Source: Mesorhizobium ciceri biovar biserrulae WSM1271
GTDB lineage: Bacteria > Pseudomonadota > Alphaproteobacteria > Rhizobiales > Rhizobiaceae
NCBI RefSeq assembly: GCF_000185905.1
Contig: NC_014923.1
Coordinates: 5,231,501-5,295,500 of the forward strand
Direction of reading: 5' to 3'
Length of the DNA stretch: 64,000 bases
A program made the translations under genes and the position numbers. Every line of letters starts with the position of its first letter. Position 1 is the stretch's first letter. Positions 8,597 through 17,265 of the stretch are shown in pieces. Under the pieces are notes generated by a model, which was not told the origin of the DNA, did not search any database, and saw only the letters and a program-made list of their open reading frames with translations.

Positions 8597-9889
8597 TCAG
8601 GCCGGGCGCAGGAAGATCGGCCGGGCGATCAGCGCGCAGATGGCGGCCGCCAGCCAGACGCCGGACCAGGACCAGAGGTGCAAGAGCCCCGGAATGGCCA
8701 CCGGCACCAGGAAGAAGCCGACGAAAACAAAGGTGTTGGCAAGGCTGAGCGCGGTTCCGACATGGCCGGCGCCGGCAAGGGTGGCAAGCTCGGTGTAGGC
8801 GACGCCGTGCCAGGCGGAGACAGAGATGCCTGCGACAATAAGCACGACCGGAAGAACCGCCAACCAAATGAGCTGGCCGCCCGGAATGGTTGGGCCGAAC
8901 AGGACGAGCAGCCAAAGCATGGCGAAGGCAAGGGCGCTGAACGCGCTGCACAGGCGAAGAAATTGGCGGCGGTTGCCGTGACGGTCGGTGAAGCGGCCGC
9001 TCCAGATGCGCATGACCATGGCGCCGATCTGCACCGCGGCGAGGCTCCCGCTGATTGCCGCCGTTCCCAACCCAACGAAATCATGCAGGAACACGGAGGC
9101 GAAGGTGAGCACGGCCACCTGCGGAAAGCAGAGCAGGCCGATGGCGGTCGCGATACGCCAGACGTCGCGATTGCGCAGCGGCGCCGGTCCGGCCACAAAA
9201 GCCGAAGCGGGATGGCCCTCGCCCGGCGTCGGCGGCTCGTGCAGCCAGCGCCAGGCGAACAGGGCAGACAGAGCGGATGCACCCGCCAGGACCCCGAACA
9301 CCGCGGCAAAGCCGAAAGCCAGCGCAAGCGAGGGCAGCACGAGCGCGCCAAAGCCGCCGCCAAGCGGCACCGCCGTCTGCCTGATGCTCATGGCGAAGCC
9401 GCGCTCGTTTTCCCGAAACCAGCCCATGATGGCGCGGCCGCTCGAACCGTTGACGCTGCCGCCGAGCAATCCGGTGATGAATAGGCTCGCGGAGAGCAGC
9501 GTGACATCGGGAGTGCCGGCCTTTGTCGGCACGACCAGCATCGCCATGACCAGGAGCCACGCCGCCGTCGCGCCGAGCCCGATCAACAGCACGCGGCGGT
9601 CGCCCCAGCGATCGGTGAGCAGACCCCAGGGCAGTTCGCTGAGCGCGACCCCAAGCCCGAGAAGGCCGAGCGCCAGGCCGAGTTCGGCATTGCCTAGGTG
9701 ATAGCCCTGGCGAAGAACGACCGCCGTCGCCGGGATGCCGGAGAACGTAGCCGAGAAGGCGGCATTGGCGGCAACGCCGATGCCCAGGACTTTCCAGCGA
9801 TGGCCCGGCTTGAACACCCTCCCGGTGGAACCGGTATCTTCCAGAAGTTCCGACGGCTGCCGGTCGGTGCAATTGACAATGGCGGACAT
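8597..9889 (-). CDS. MFS transporter
   Basis: A 430-residue major facilitator with about 12 hydrophobic segments. A loop 2-3 motif is visible as LPWGLLTDRWGDRRVLLIG (variant of GxxxDRxGRR) and a related copy in the second half as WSGRFTDRHGNRRQFL. Substrate cannot be deduced. It diverges from the LysR gene at 10009 across a 119-bp gap that contains two matching LysR-type boxes, so that regulator most likely controls it. GGGAA precedes the ATG at 9889. An efflux or small-molecule export role is an inference. Confidence 0.85.
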   Translation of the reverse strand: MSAIVNCTDRQPSELLEDTGSTGRVFKPGHRWKVLGIGVAANAAFSATFSGIPATAVVLRQGYHLGNAELGLALGLLGLGVALSELPWGLLTDRWGDRRVLLIGLGATAAWLLVMAMLVVPTKAGTPDVTLLSASLFITGLLGGSVNGSSGRAIMGWFRENERGFAMSIRQTAVPLGGGFGALVLPSLALAFGFAAVFGVLAGASALSALFAWRWLHEPPTPGEGHPASAFVAGPAPLRNRDVWRIATAIGLLCFPQVAVLTFASVFLHDFVGLGTAAISGSLAAVQIGAMVMRIWSGRFTDRHGNRRQFLRLCSAFSALAFAMLWLLVLFGPTIPGGQLIWLAVLPVVLIVAGISVSAWHGVAYTELATLAGAGHVGTALSLANTFVFVGFFLVPVAIPGLLHLWSWSGVWLAAAICALIARPIFLRPA

Positions 9890-9954
9890 GACTTCATTTC
9901 CCGTGCTGGCCAGCGGTCCGGCCTTGACGATCTGTCCCTACCGCCATAATTTCA

Positions 9955-10000
9955 TCCTGAAAATCAGGAAGTTTTGAACTTACAATCCTGAAAATCGGGA
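9955..10000. promoter_or_regulatory. Pair of LysR-type boxes 31 bp apart
   Basis: TCCTGAAAATCAGGA (9955-9969) is a perfect inverted repeat of 6-base arms around AAA. TCCTGAAAATCGGGA (9986-10000) is the same box with one change. Both have the T-N(11-13)-A form of LysR sites. The 31-bp spacing places them on the same DNA face. The second box ends 8 bp before the LysR start at 10009, which suggests autoregulation. Confidence 0.65.
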
Positions 10001-10008
10001 CTTCCAAC

Positions 10009-10917
10009 ATGCGACGCGTGACATTCGACCTCGACGTCCTGCGCAGTTTCGTCACCGGCATGGAGCTGGGTAGCTTTGCCAAGGCCGCTGACCGGCTTGG
10101 CCGGTCGACGTCGGCGGTCAGCGCGCAATTGAAGAAACTGGAAGAACAGGCGGCGACGCCGATCTTCCGCAAATCAGGACGGGGCCTCGCTTTGACCGAG
10201 GCCGGCGAGACCATGCTCGGCTATGCGCGCAGGCTGATCGAATTGAATGACGAGGCGGCATCCGCCATCCACGGTGTCGAGCTGGAAGGCTGGGTACGGC
10301 TCGGCTTGCAGGAAGATTTCGGCGAGGCGGTGCTGCCGGACGTGCTCGGCCGATTTGCCCGGGCGCACCCCAAGGTGAAGATCGAAGCCAGGATCGCACG
10401 CAGCCACGACCTTGCCGAAAGGGTCCTGTCGGGCAGCCTCGATATCGCGCTCGCCTGGCACTGCGGCGAAACGCTGCCCTACAGCCAGCATGTCGCCGAT
10501 GTGCCGATGCGCTGGATCGGGCCGGCAAAGCGTATCGAGACCAGCCTGCGCAACAGTGAGCCGCTGCCGCTGGTGGCGCTCGAAGCGCCATGCCTTCTGC
10601 GCACGGTGGCAACCGAAACGCTCGACCGCGCCGGCCTGTCGTGGCGGATGGCCTTTTCCAGTCCGAGCCTTGGCGGCATCTGGGCAGCCGTGGCGGCGGG
10701 GCTGGGGCTGACAATCCGCACCGACATCGGCCTGCCGGCCAGCGTCAGCGCGATGACGCCGGAGATCGCCGGGCTGCCTGCATTGCCCAAAATGGCGTTG
10801 GTGCTGCACCAGAAGGATGCTGAACTGGATCCGGTGGCAGCGCGGCTGGCCGACATATTGCTGCAGGCGGCTTTGCAGGCGCTGCCACGGGACGAGCGGT
10901 TGAAGGAGGTCGCTTAG
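10009..10917 (+). CDS. LysR-family transcriptional regulator
   Basis: A 302-residue protein with the N-terminal winged helix-turn-helix (about 6-65: DLDVLRSFVTGMELGSFAKAADRL, then STSAVSAQLKKLEEQ) and a C-terminal type 2 periplasmic-binding fold (about 92-295) that should bind an inducer. It is divergently transcribed from an MFS transporter (8597-9889), the usual layout for a LysR regulator and its target. Two matching palindromes lie directly upstream of its start. The gene is followed on the opposite strand by der, with 32 bp between the ends. Confidence 0.92.
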   Translation: MRRVTFDLDVLRSFVTGMELGSFAKAADRLGRSTSAVSAQLKKLEEQAATPIFRKSGRGLALTEAGETMLGYARRLIELNDEAASAIHGVELEGWVRLGLQEDFGEAVLPDVLGRFARAHPKVKIEARIARSHDLAERVLSGSLDIALAWHCGETLPYSQHVADVPMRWIGPAKRIETSLRNSEPLPLVALEAPCLLRTVATETLDRAGLSWRMAFSSPSLGGIWAAVAAGLGLTIRTDIGLPASVSAMTPEIAGLPALPKMALVLHQKDAELDPVAARLADILLQAALQALPRDERLKEVA

Positions 10918-10949
10918 ACAGCCGGAACAGGTATCCAGCGCCCGACCGC

Positions 10950-12383
10950 TTATTTACGCTTGTTCGACCTGCCGGCGAATGGATTGTCCGACGTACGCAG
11001 CGCGATGCGGATCGGCACGCCGGGCATGTCGAAGGCTTCGCGCAGGCTGTTGGAGAGATAGCGGACATAGGATTGCGGCATCGCATCGGGCCGCGAGCAC
11101 TGGACAACGAAACCCGGCGGCCGGGTCTTGGCCTGGGTGACGTATTTGACCTTCAGCCGGCGCCCTGCCACGGCAGGCGGCGGATGGTGTGCCAGGATGC
11201 CTTCCAGCCAGCGGTTGAGCTTGCCAGTCGAGACGCGGCTGTTCCATACCTTGTGGGTCCTGATGACGGCATCCATCAGCTTGTCGAGGCCGCGCCCGGT
11301 CTCGCCGGAGACAGGTACGGCCTGCAGGCCGCGCGCCTGGGGAAGAAGCCGTTCCGTCTTCTCGCGCAGTTCGGCCAGAAGCTCCTGGGGATGGTCGATC
11401 AGGTCCCATTTGTTGAAGGCGATCACCGGCGCCCGCCCTTCCCTGATGATCAGGTCGGCGATCTGCAGATCCTGCTTCTCGAAGGGAATGGTGGCGTCGA
11501 GCACGATGATGACGATCTCGGCGAAGCGGATGGCGCGCAGGCCGTCCTGCACCGACATCACTTCGAGCTTTTCGTGAATCCTGGCCTTGCGGCGCATGCC
11601 GGCCGTATCGAACAGCTTCAGGCGGCGGCCATGCCAATCCCAATCGACCGAGATCGAATCACGGGTGATGCCGGCTTCCGGTCCGGTGAGCAGCCGTTCT
11701 TCGCCGATCAGCGCGTTGATCAGCGTCGACTTGCCGGCATTGGGACGGCCGACGACGGCGATGCGCATCGGCTTGGTGTCGTCATAGGTGTGCTCGGCAT
11801 CCGGATCGGCGATATCCTCGCCGATCAGCACCTCGCCGGCAGCAATCTCTTCGTCTTCGCCATCTTCGTCTTCGCCGAAGGCGCGCGCTTCGCCGAGCGC
11901 GCCGATCACGGCGTCGCGCAAATCGGGCATGCCCTGGCCATGCTCGGCCGAAACCGGGATCGGCTCGCCAAGGCCGAGCTCCCAGGCTTCCAGCATACCG
12001 CCCTGGGCGCCCTTCGCCTCGGCCTTGTTGGCGACCAGCACGACCGGCTTGCCGGACTTGCGCACGATCTCGGCGAAGGTCCTGTCATCAGGCAAAAGGC
12101 CGGACTTGGCGTCGATGGTGAAGAAGATCAGGTCGGCCTCGCGGATAGCGATCTCGGTCTGCGCACGCATGCGGCCGGGCAAGGTCGAGGCACCAGCGTC
12201 CTCGAAGCCGGCGGTGTCGATGACATCGAAATGCAGGTCGTAGAGTTTGGCGGCGTGGACGCGACGATCGCGGGTGACGCCCGGCGTGTCGTCGACAAGC
12301 GCCAGCTTTCTTCCCACCAGCCGATTGAAGAGAGTCGATTTGCCGACGTTAGGTCTGCCGATGATGGCGACTTTGAAGGTCAC
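10950..12383 (-). CDS. der: GTPase Der (EngA), ribosome assembly
   Basis: A 477-residue protein with two tandem GTPase domains. The first has GRPNVGKST (residues 9-17) and DTPGVT; the second, near residue 210, has GRPNAGKST, the DTAG box and a NKWD box. A C-terminal KH-like domain ends in SNSLREAFDMPGVPIRIALR. The double-G-domain layout is unique to Der, which acts in 50S subunit maturation. The linker between G domains is unusually acidic (EDEDGEDEEIAAGE). It overlaps the upstream YfgM-like gene by 4 bp (ATGA), as in many Proteobacteria, so the two are co-transcribed. Confidence 0.96.
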   Translation of the reverse strand: MTFKVAIIGRPNVGKSTLFNRLVGRKLALVDDTPGVTRDRRVHAAKLYDLHFDVIDTAGFEDAGASTLPGRMRAQTEIAIREADLIFFTIDAKSGLLPDDRTFAEIVRKSGKPVVLVANKAEAKGAQGGMLEAWELGLGEPIPVSAEHGQGMPDLRDAVIGALGEARAFGEDEDGEDEEIAAGEVLIGEDIADPDAEHTYDDTKPMRIAVVGRPNAGKSTLINALIGEERLLTGPEAGITRDSISVDWDWHGRRLKLFDTAGMRRKARIHEKLEVMSVQDGLRAIRFAEIVIIVLDATIPFEKQDLQIADLIIREGRAPVIAFNKWDLIDHPQELLAELREKTERLLPQARGLQAVPVSGETGRGLDKLMDAVIRTHKVWNSRVSTGKLNRWLEGILAHHPPPAVAGRRLKVKYVTQAKTRPPGFVVQCSRPDAMPQSYVRYLSNSLREAFDMPGVPIRIALRTSDNPFAGRSNKRK

Positions 12384-13045
12384 GACGCACTGCCCGACCC
12401 GCGGATCAGCTCGGACATCAATGTTGCGCGCTCGCGGGTGTTGCGCGGGGCGCCGTCATCGGCGGCGATCTGGTCGAACAGTTTCAGCGCGTCCTGCGTC
12501 TTGCCTTCCTTCCAGGCGGAAAGGCCGAGCGCCTCGCGCGCCGTGTGGCGCAGCGTGTTGGTGTCGGATGTCAGCGCTTCGACACGGCTGGACACGTCGG
12601 CGAACGAGCCATGGTCGACGAGCAGCAGCGCTGCCCGCAGCCGCGCCATGTCGCGAATGCTCTGAGGAATGGCCGTGTCGGCGGCGACTTCGTCGAAATC
12701 CTTGACGGCGGCGGGAACGTCGCCCTTGTTCGCCTTGACGGTCGCGCCGCGCATGCGTGCGAGCAGCGGATAGGCGCCGTAGCCATCCTTCTCCAACTGA
12801 TCGAGCGCGGTCAGCGCCTCATCGTTCTTGCCGTCATTGGCAAGCTTCAGCGCCTGCGAGAACGCATCGCCCGAGCGGTTGGCGCGCGTCTCGTCCCAGT
12901 AGCGATAGCCGACGAAGGCTGCGGTGCCGAGCACCACGAGGATCGCAACGACAATCAGGGCTGGGCCAAAACGGTCCCACAGCGCCTGCGCCTGTTCGCG
13001 ACGGATCTCGTCGTTGACTTCACGGATAAAACTGTCGTCGGACAT
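12380..13045 (-). CDS. YfgM-like tetratricopeptide inner-membrane protein
   Basis: A 221-residue protein: short cytoplasmic N-terminus (SDDSFIREVNDEIRREQ), one membrane segment (PALIVVAILVVLGTAAFVGY, about 28-47), then a TPR-like periplasmic domain of paired helices. YfgM homologues are linked to the Sec translocon/SurA network and often precede der, as here. The ATG at 13045 gives the family-like start; the open frame continues to 13207 without family similarity. Co-transcribed with der by overlapping stop and start. Confidence 0.82.
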   Translation of the reverse strand: MSDDSFIREVNDEIRREQAQALWDRFGPALIVVAILVVLGTAAFVGYRYWDETRANRSGDAFSQALKLANDGKNDEALTALDQLEKDGYGAYPLLARMRGATVKANKGDVPAAVKDFDEVAADTAIPQSIRDMARLRAALLLVDHGSFADVSSRVEALTSDTNTLRHTAREALGLSAWKEGKTQDALKLFDQIAADDGAPRNTRERATLMSELIRGSGSAS

Positions 13046-13258
13046 CAAATCAAACCATTCCTGCCCGGTCGGGCCTTTGTCAGCCCGCGTTTTAGCGAAA
13101 TTTTGCCGGCATGGAAGGGGTTCAACCGGAAAATCGCTATTGTCCGGGGCAAACGGATGTTTGCCCCGGACGAGCAGCCGAAGAGGCCCATCGCACCCGC
13201 GCCACATTTAGGCGATAGCCGGCTTGCAGACGTTCCCCGAGTTGAGATCAGATTTCCT

Positions 13259-14266
13259 ATGCTTCGTCCGTTCCGCGTTGTTGCGTTTTCGCTTGCCGCG
13301 CTCGTCACTGCCGGCGTGGCTCTGGCCGACCCGCCCGCGCCACCGGTGCCGGCAAAGCCCAAGCAGGTCGTCATCATCTCGTTCGACAGCGCCCGCGACA
13401 TTTCGCAGTGGAAGCGCAGTCGAGCACTGGCTGAGCGCACCGGCGCACATTTCACCTATTTTCTGTCCTGCGTCTTCCTGCTGTCGACGGAAACACGCAA
13501 GGAATACACCGCACCCGGCAGAAGCGCCGGGAAATCCAATATCGGCTTTGCCGCCTCGAAACAGGAAGTCACCGACCGGCTCGAGCAGATCGGGCTTGCC
13601 GCGCATGAGGGCCACGACATCGCCAGCCATGGCTGCGGCCATTTCGACGGCAAGGACTGGAGCAAGGCCGACTGGCTGAAAGAGTTCGGTTCGTTCGAGC
13701 ACATTCTCGAGAACGCCTATGCCATCAACGGCATTGCGCCCGAGCCTGAGGGCTGGCGCGATTTCGCACGGCATGCGGTTGTCGGTTTTCGCGCGCCGTA
13801 TCTGTCGACGGGCAAGGCGCTCTATGAAGCGCTGCCGGCCGCCGGCTATCAATTCGACGCCAGCGGCGTCTCGCAGGGCCCCGCCCGACCGACGGCCAGC
13901 AACGGCGTCATGCACTTTTCGCTGCCGCAGATTCCAGAAGGACCGAAGTCACGGCCGGTGATCGCCATGGACTACAATCTCTATGTCAGGCATTCCGGCG
14001 GCTTCGAACGGCCAAGCCAAGCGGGCGAGTTCGCCAACCGGACCTATGATGCCTTCCGCGCCGCCTTCGACAAGCAGTATGCCGGCAAGCGCATTCCGCT
14101 GGAGCTCGGCTTCCACTTCGCGCTGATGAATGACGGCGCCTACTGGAACGCGCTGGAGCGCTTTGCCGGCGAGGTCTGCGTCAAGGCCGATGTCGAATGC
14201 ATCAGTTTTCGCGATTATGTTTCGCGCCAGGATGCCGGCCAGAGGCAGGTCTCGGTCGGCGGCTGA
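13259..14266 (+). CDS. Secreted polysaccharide deacetylase-like protein
   Basis: A 335-residue protein with a signal peptide (FRVVAFSLAALVTAGVALA, cleavage near residue 22) and a NodB-type fold. The acid following the first strand (IISFDSARD) and the metal His pair in ASHGCGHFDG fit a family 4 carbohydrate esterase, though the spacing H-x3-H is read in a slightly unusual context. It likely removes acetyl groups from a periplasmic or surface glycan. It diverges from the YfgM-der operon and converges on bacA with 33 bp between stops. The long open frame upstream of 13259 is not coding in style, so ATG 13259 is preferred. Confidence 0.8.
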   Translation: MLRPFRVVAFSLAALVTAGVALADPPAPPVPAKPKQVVIISFDSARDISQWKRSRALAERTGAHFTYFLSCVFLLSTETRKEYTAPGRSAGKSNIGFAASKQEVTDRLEQIGLAAHEGHDIASHGCGHFDGKDWSKADWLKEFGSFEHILENAYAINGIAPEPEGWRDFARHAVVGFRAPYLSTGKALYEALPAAGYQFDASGVSQGPARPTASNGVMHFSLPQIPEGPKSRPVIAMDYNLYVRHSGGFERPSQAGEFANRTYDAFRAAFDKQYAGKRIPLELGFHFALMNDGAYWNALERFAGEVCVKADVECISFRDYVSRQDAGQRQVSVGG

Positions 14267-14299
14267 GCCGCCAACCCGGTTCGTTTCCAACCTCGATCT

Positions 14300-15559
14300 T
14301 TAGGCCGGATCCTCAGCGCCCTGCCTTGCCAGATAGCGCTGGTCGATATCGGGCAGCGGCTCGCCTTGCAGCGTCGCCTCGAAGGCGCGCAGGCGCTTGT
14401 GGACCGATTGCAGCTCGACGATGGTCGACCAGGAGGTGAGCAGAAACTGCAGTGAACCGGTCACCTTGCCGAATGCGTTCGAAATCTGGTTCAGCGCGCC
14501 GAACGTGATCTTGTGCGCCACCAGCGAGGGACCGAGGATCAGCAGCGAGAAAATGTTGTCGGCCTGCAGGTAGGTGTAACGGACGACGTTGAAATAGATG
14601 TAGTGGAAATAGAGCCTGAAATAATTGTGGCGAACATTCTCGAACAGCTCGGCCGTGGTGGCCGGCTGGGCCCGGTCCGCGTGATCCTCGCCGTAGACGA
14701 GTTCCTTGCGGTAGGCTGCCTCAACGCGCTGGTTGCGGAACTGCAGCCCTGGAAGTTTCAGACCTGCAACCATGACCGAGATCGTCCCGAACAGACACCA
14801 GGCAAGGGCTGCGACAACCAATGGCTGTGGAATCGCGCCGATAATCGGCAACTCGGTGATATGGGCCTGCAACTGGATCATGACCGGCAGGAATGCGATC
14901 AACGTCATAATCGACTGGACGAAGCTGGAGCCGAGATCTTCCATGATCTGCGAGAACCGCATCGTGTCTTCCTGGATGCGCTGCGAGGCACCCTCGATAT
15001 GGCGTAGCCTGCCCCAATTCTCGACGAAGTAGTTGTTCATCGCCGTGCGCCAACGGAAGATCCAGTGACTGACGATGAAGGCGTTGACCACCTGCACATT
15101 CATGCCGACCAGGGCGAGCCACGAAAAATCAGCCAATCCGATATAAAATTCGCTGTTGGTCGACTTTCCAGTCCCCGACATCAGCCCCTGCACATAGTCG
15201 AAGAAAGGCCCATACCAGGCGTTGACGGCGACGCTGACCTGCACATTGAAATAGATGAAGAACAGGATGACCGCGGTCATCAGGATCGACCAGCGTTGCC
15301 ATGGATGCGGCGAATACCAGCTCCAGAATGCGTAGAAGACGAGCACGCAGAACGCGAAATAGAGATAGAACCAGAGGAACGGCTTCGATACGAGGATGGC
15401 GATGCCGATGATGGGCGGCGCGCCGGCCGCGGCGGGCGGCAATCCGAAAACCGTACCTAATTGTTCACCACCGAAGAACCAGAACAGGATCGCCGCAAGG
15501 CTCCAGACGGCGGCCGAAGTGAAGAACAGCTTCGGCTGCGGGAAAAAGGATACGAACAC
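14300..15559 (-). CDS. bacA: SbmA/BacA-family peptide transporter
   Basis: A 419-residue integral membrane protein with several hydrophobic segments, matching SbmA/BacA throughout: the SW.SPHPWQRWSI region, the WYGPFFDYVQ loop, the WRTAMNNYFVENW..LRHIEGASQRIQEDT block and the LP.L..EG end. SbmA/BacA are proton-driven importers of peptide antibiotics. In Sinorhizobium and other rhizobia, BacA is needed for bacteroid survival against host NCR peptides, so this is a candidate symbiosis gene. It lies alone, converging with the deacetylase gene. There is no ATPase domain, which separates it from the longer BclA proteins. Confidence 0.93.
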   Translation of the reverse strand: MFVSFFPQPKLFFTSAAVWSLAAILFWFFGGEQLGTVFGLPPAAAGAPPIIGIAILVSKPFLWFYLYFAFCVLVFYAFWSWYSPHPWQRWSILMTAVILFFIYFNVQVSVAVNAWYGPFFDYVQGLMSGTGKSTNSEFYIGLADFSWLALVGMNVQVVNAFIVSHWIFRWRTAMNNYFVENWGRLRHIEGASQRIQEDTMRFSQIMEDLGSSFVQSIMTLIAFLPVMIQLQAHITELPIIGAIPQPLVVAALAWCLFGTISVMVAGLKLPGLQFRNQRVEAAYRKELVYGEDHADRAQPATTAELFENVRHNYFRLYFHYIYFNVVRYTYLQADNIFSLLILGPSLVAHKITFGALNQISNAFGKVTGSLQFLLTSWSTIVELQSVHKRLRAFEATLQGEPLPDIDQRYLARQGAEDPA

Positions 15560-15672
15560 TGTGGCGAATTCCTCGATCTAGGCACAAATCAGCTGACGAC
15601 AGCGGGCATAAAGTCACACATTAGTGGGAAAGAAAATGCCCGTGCCCGATGCCCGGCACAGCAAGCCCACAA

Positions 15673-16833
15673 TCATGGCGATTTTGGCGCAGCCGACCAT
15701 GTGATGGCGCCGGAGACGACCAGCACGATCGCGGCTGTGATCGAGGCGAGGAAGAAATCGCCGGACATCTGCGCCAGAAACCCGGCGGCGACCGGCCCGA
15801 TGATCTGGCCAAGGCCGAACGCAGCCGTCATCAGGGCGAATATCCGCCGCGGCGCGCTTGGCGCCTGCTGCCGGGCGGCCTGCAGGCCAAATGCGGTGAT
15901 GGCAATGAAGGTGCCACCGAGCAGCACGCCGGAAAGCAGCGGCCCGGTGGCGCCGCCGATGGCGACGCTGGCGGTGACGCCGGCAACTTCGATGAAGCAC
16001 GCCAGCGCATAGGCGGCATAGAGGCCGGTGCGGGCCGCGATCTTCTGCCAGAGCCAGACTGAGGGAAAGCCCGCAAGACCGGCGACCATCCACACCATGG
16101 CCTCGAAGACGCGGCTGCCGCCGCCTTGCCGGACGATGGCGACCAGGAATGTCGCCGTCACCACATAGCCAAAGCCGAACAGGCCGTAGGCGACGATGAC
16201 CTTGACCAACGACCGGTCCATCCGCAGTGCCGGCTCGCGGGTGACTTCGCCGTTGCCGAGCGGACCCTCATTGGCCAACAGCGCAACGAGGACGAAACCA
16301 CAGGCCGAAATCGCCGCCGACCACAGCCAGCCTGCAGCCCAGCCCGAATGCTCGGCGACCAGCACCGCCATCATCGCCGCCGATGCCGCTATGCCGAGCC
16401 CGACGCCGCCGAAATGCCAGGCCTGCAGGTCGTTGCGACCGGCAGCCGCGATGTGGCTGAAAACGATGCTGGCCATGAACACCATGACGAAGGCGCTGGC
16501 CAGACCGGCCAGAAAGCGGATGGCGAGAAAGGCCGCCATCGCTTCGGTCAGCCCCATCAGCGCGGCAAGGACCGTACTGGCGCCAAGCCCCGCCAGCATC
16601 AGCAGGCGCTCGCGCCCATGCGCCCAGCCGCCCGCCGCTGCCAACGCGCCGACGAGATAACCGAGATAATTGGCCGACGCGATCCAACCGGCATCGGCAG
16701 GCGACAGATGCAATTCCTGCATCATGCCGGGCAGGATCGGCGTGTAGACGAAACGGCCGATGCCCATGGCAACCGCCATGGCAATCATGCCGGCGAAGGC
16801 GAAACGCAGCGCTGTCGAGGTGGCTGATGTCAT
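15673..16833 (-). CDS. YbfB/YjiJ-type MFS transporter
   Basis: A 386-residue MFS protein of the MFS_4 (YbfB/YjiJ) group. It starts MTSATSTALRFAFAGMIAMAV and has the group's GIGRFVYTPILPGM segment after helix 1 and SANYLGYLVGAL in helix 2. Twelve hydrophobic segments are visible. Substrate unknown. A symmetrical element, TGCAC-AATAA-GTGCA at 16839-16853, lies immediately upstream of the start and may bind a regulator. A small gene on the same strand (16950-17171) lies 116 bp upstream. A LysR regulator (17266) diverges further upstream and may control both. Confidence 0.85.
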   Translation of the reverse strand: MTSATSTALRFAFAGMIAMAVAMGIGRFVYTPILPGMMQELHLSPADAGWIASANYLGYLVGALAAAGGWAHGRERLLMLAGLGASTVLAALMGLTEAMAAFLAIRFLAGLASAFVMVFMASIVFSHIAAAGRNDLQAWHFGGVGLGIAASAAMMAVLVAEHSGWAAGWLWSAAISACGFVLVALLANEGPLGNGEVTREPALRMDRSLVKVIVAYGLFGFGYVVTATFLVAIVRQGGGSRVFEAMVWMVAGLAGFPSVWLWQKIAARTGLYAAYALACFIEVAGVTASVAIGGATGPLLSGVLLGGTFIAITAFGLQAARQQAPSAPRRIFALMTAAFGLGQIIGPVAAGFLAQMSGDFFLASITAAIVLVVSGAITWSAAPKSP

Positions 16834-16949
16834 TGCACTGCACAATAAGTGCAGGGGTCGCTGAAACAATCGCCATCTGTTGGGCCAGCGCGTGCGCGGG
16901 ACGTGGTGCTCGCCTCGACTTTCCTCAAGCCGGAACGCTTGGCGCCTGC

Positions 16950-17171
16950 TCAGCAGCGGCCGCCGGCGTGCAACGGGGCCGTCTCGTGCACTGTCCGCCG
17001 TGCCGTCAGCCTGAACGGCACATCGCCCAGTTCGCGCTCCGACATGGTGTTCAGCATCGGATGCGAAAGCGGATCGGTCAGCCATCGCTGCGTTTCGCTG
17101 TCCGGGTGCGGCTCATACGGCGTACTCGCAGCGAAAAAGACCTTCAGCGACGACGACAAGATCCTCAGCAT
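16950..17171 (-). CDS. Small conserved-looking protein with DUF1127-like tail motif
   Basis: A 73-residue protein. ATG 17171 is preceded by GGAG at 6 bases (GTGGAGCCGGAAATG), which supports a real start. After a short hydrophobic N-terminus (LRILSSSLKVFFAAS) comes DPLSHPMLNTMSERELGDVPF, which has the MSxRELxD pattern seen in short DUF1127-type proteins of Rhizobiales. It diverges from the LysR gene at 17266 with 94 bp between starts, the position of a LysR target. No function can be assigned. Confidence 0.5.
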   Translation of the reverse strand: MLRILSSSLKVFFAASTPYEPHPDSETQRWLTDPLSHPMLNTMSERELGDVPFRLTARRTVHETAPLHAGGRC

Positions 17172-17265
17172 TTCCGGCTCCACAGGTCTGTCTCTTCCGA
17201 TAAAATCCGCCGTTTCGACATGCCTTTCAATTGAGATTTCAGCCGGATCAGTTTAGAAAAACTCA

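Noticed and set aside
16839..16853. TGCAC-N5-GTGCA resembling an NtrC site
   Set aside because: NtrC sites have 7 bases between the arms (TGCAC-N7-GTGCA); here there are 5, so NtrC is unlikely. Kept only as a palindrome in the gene entry.
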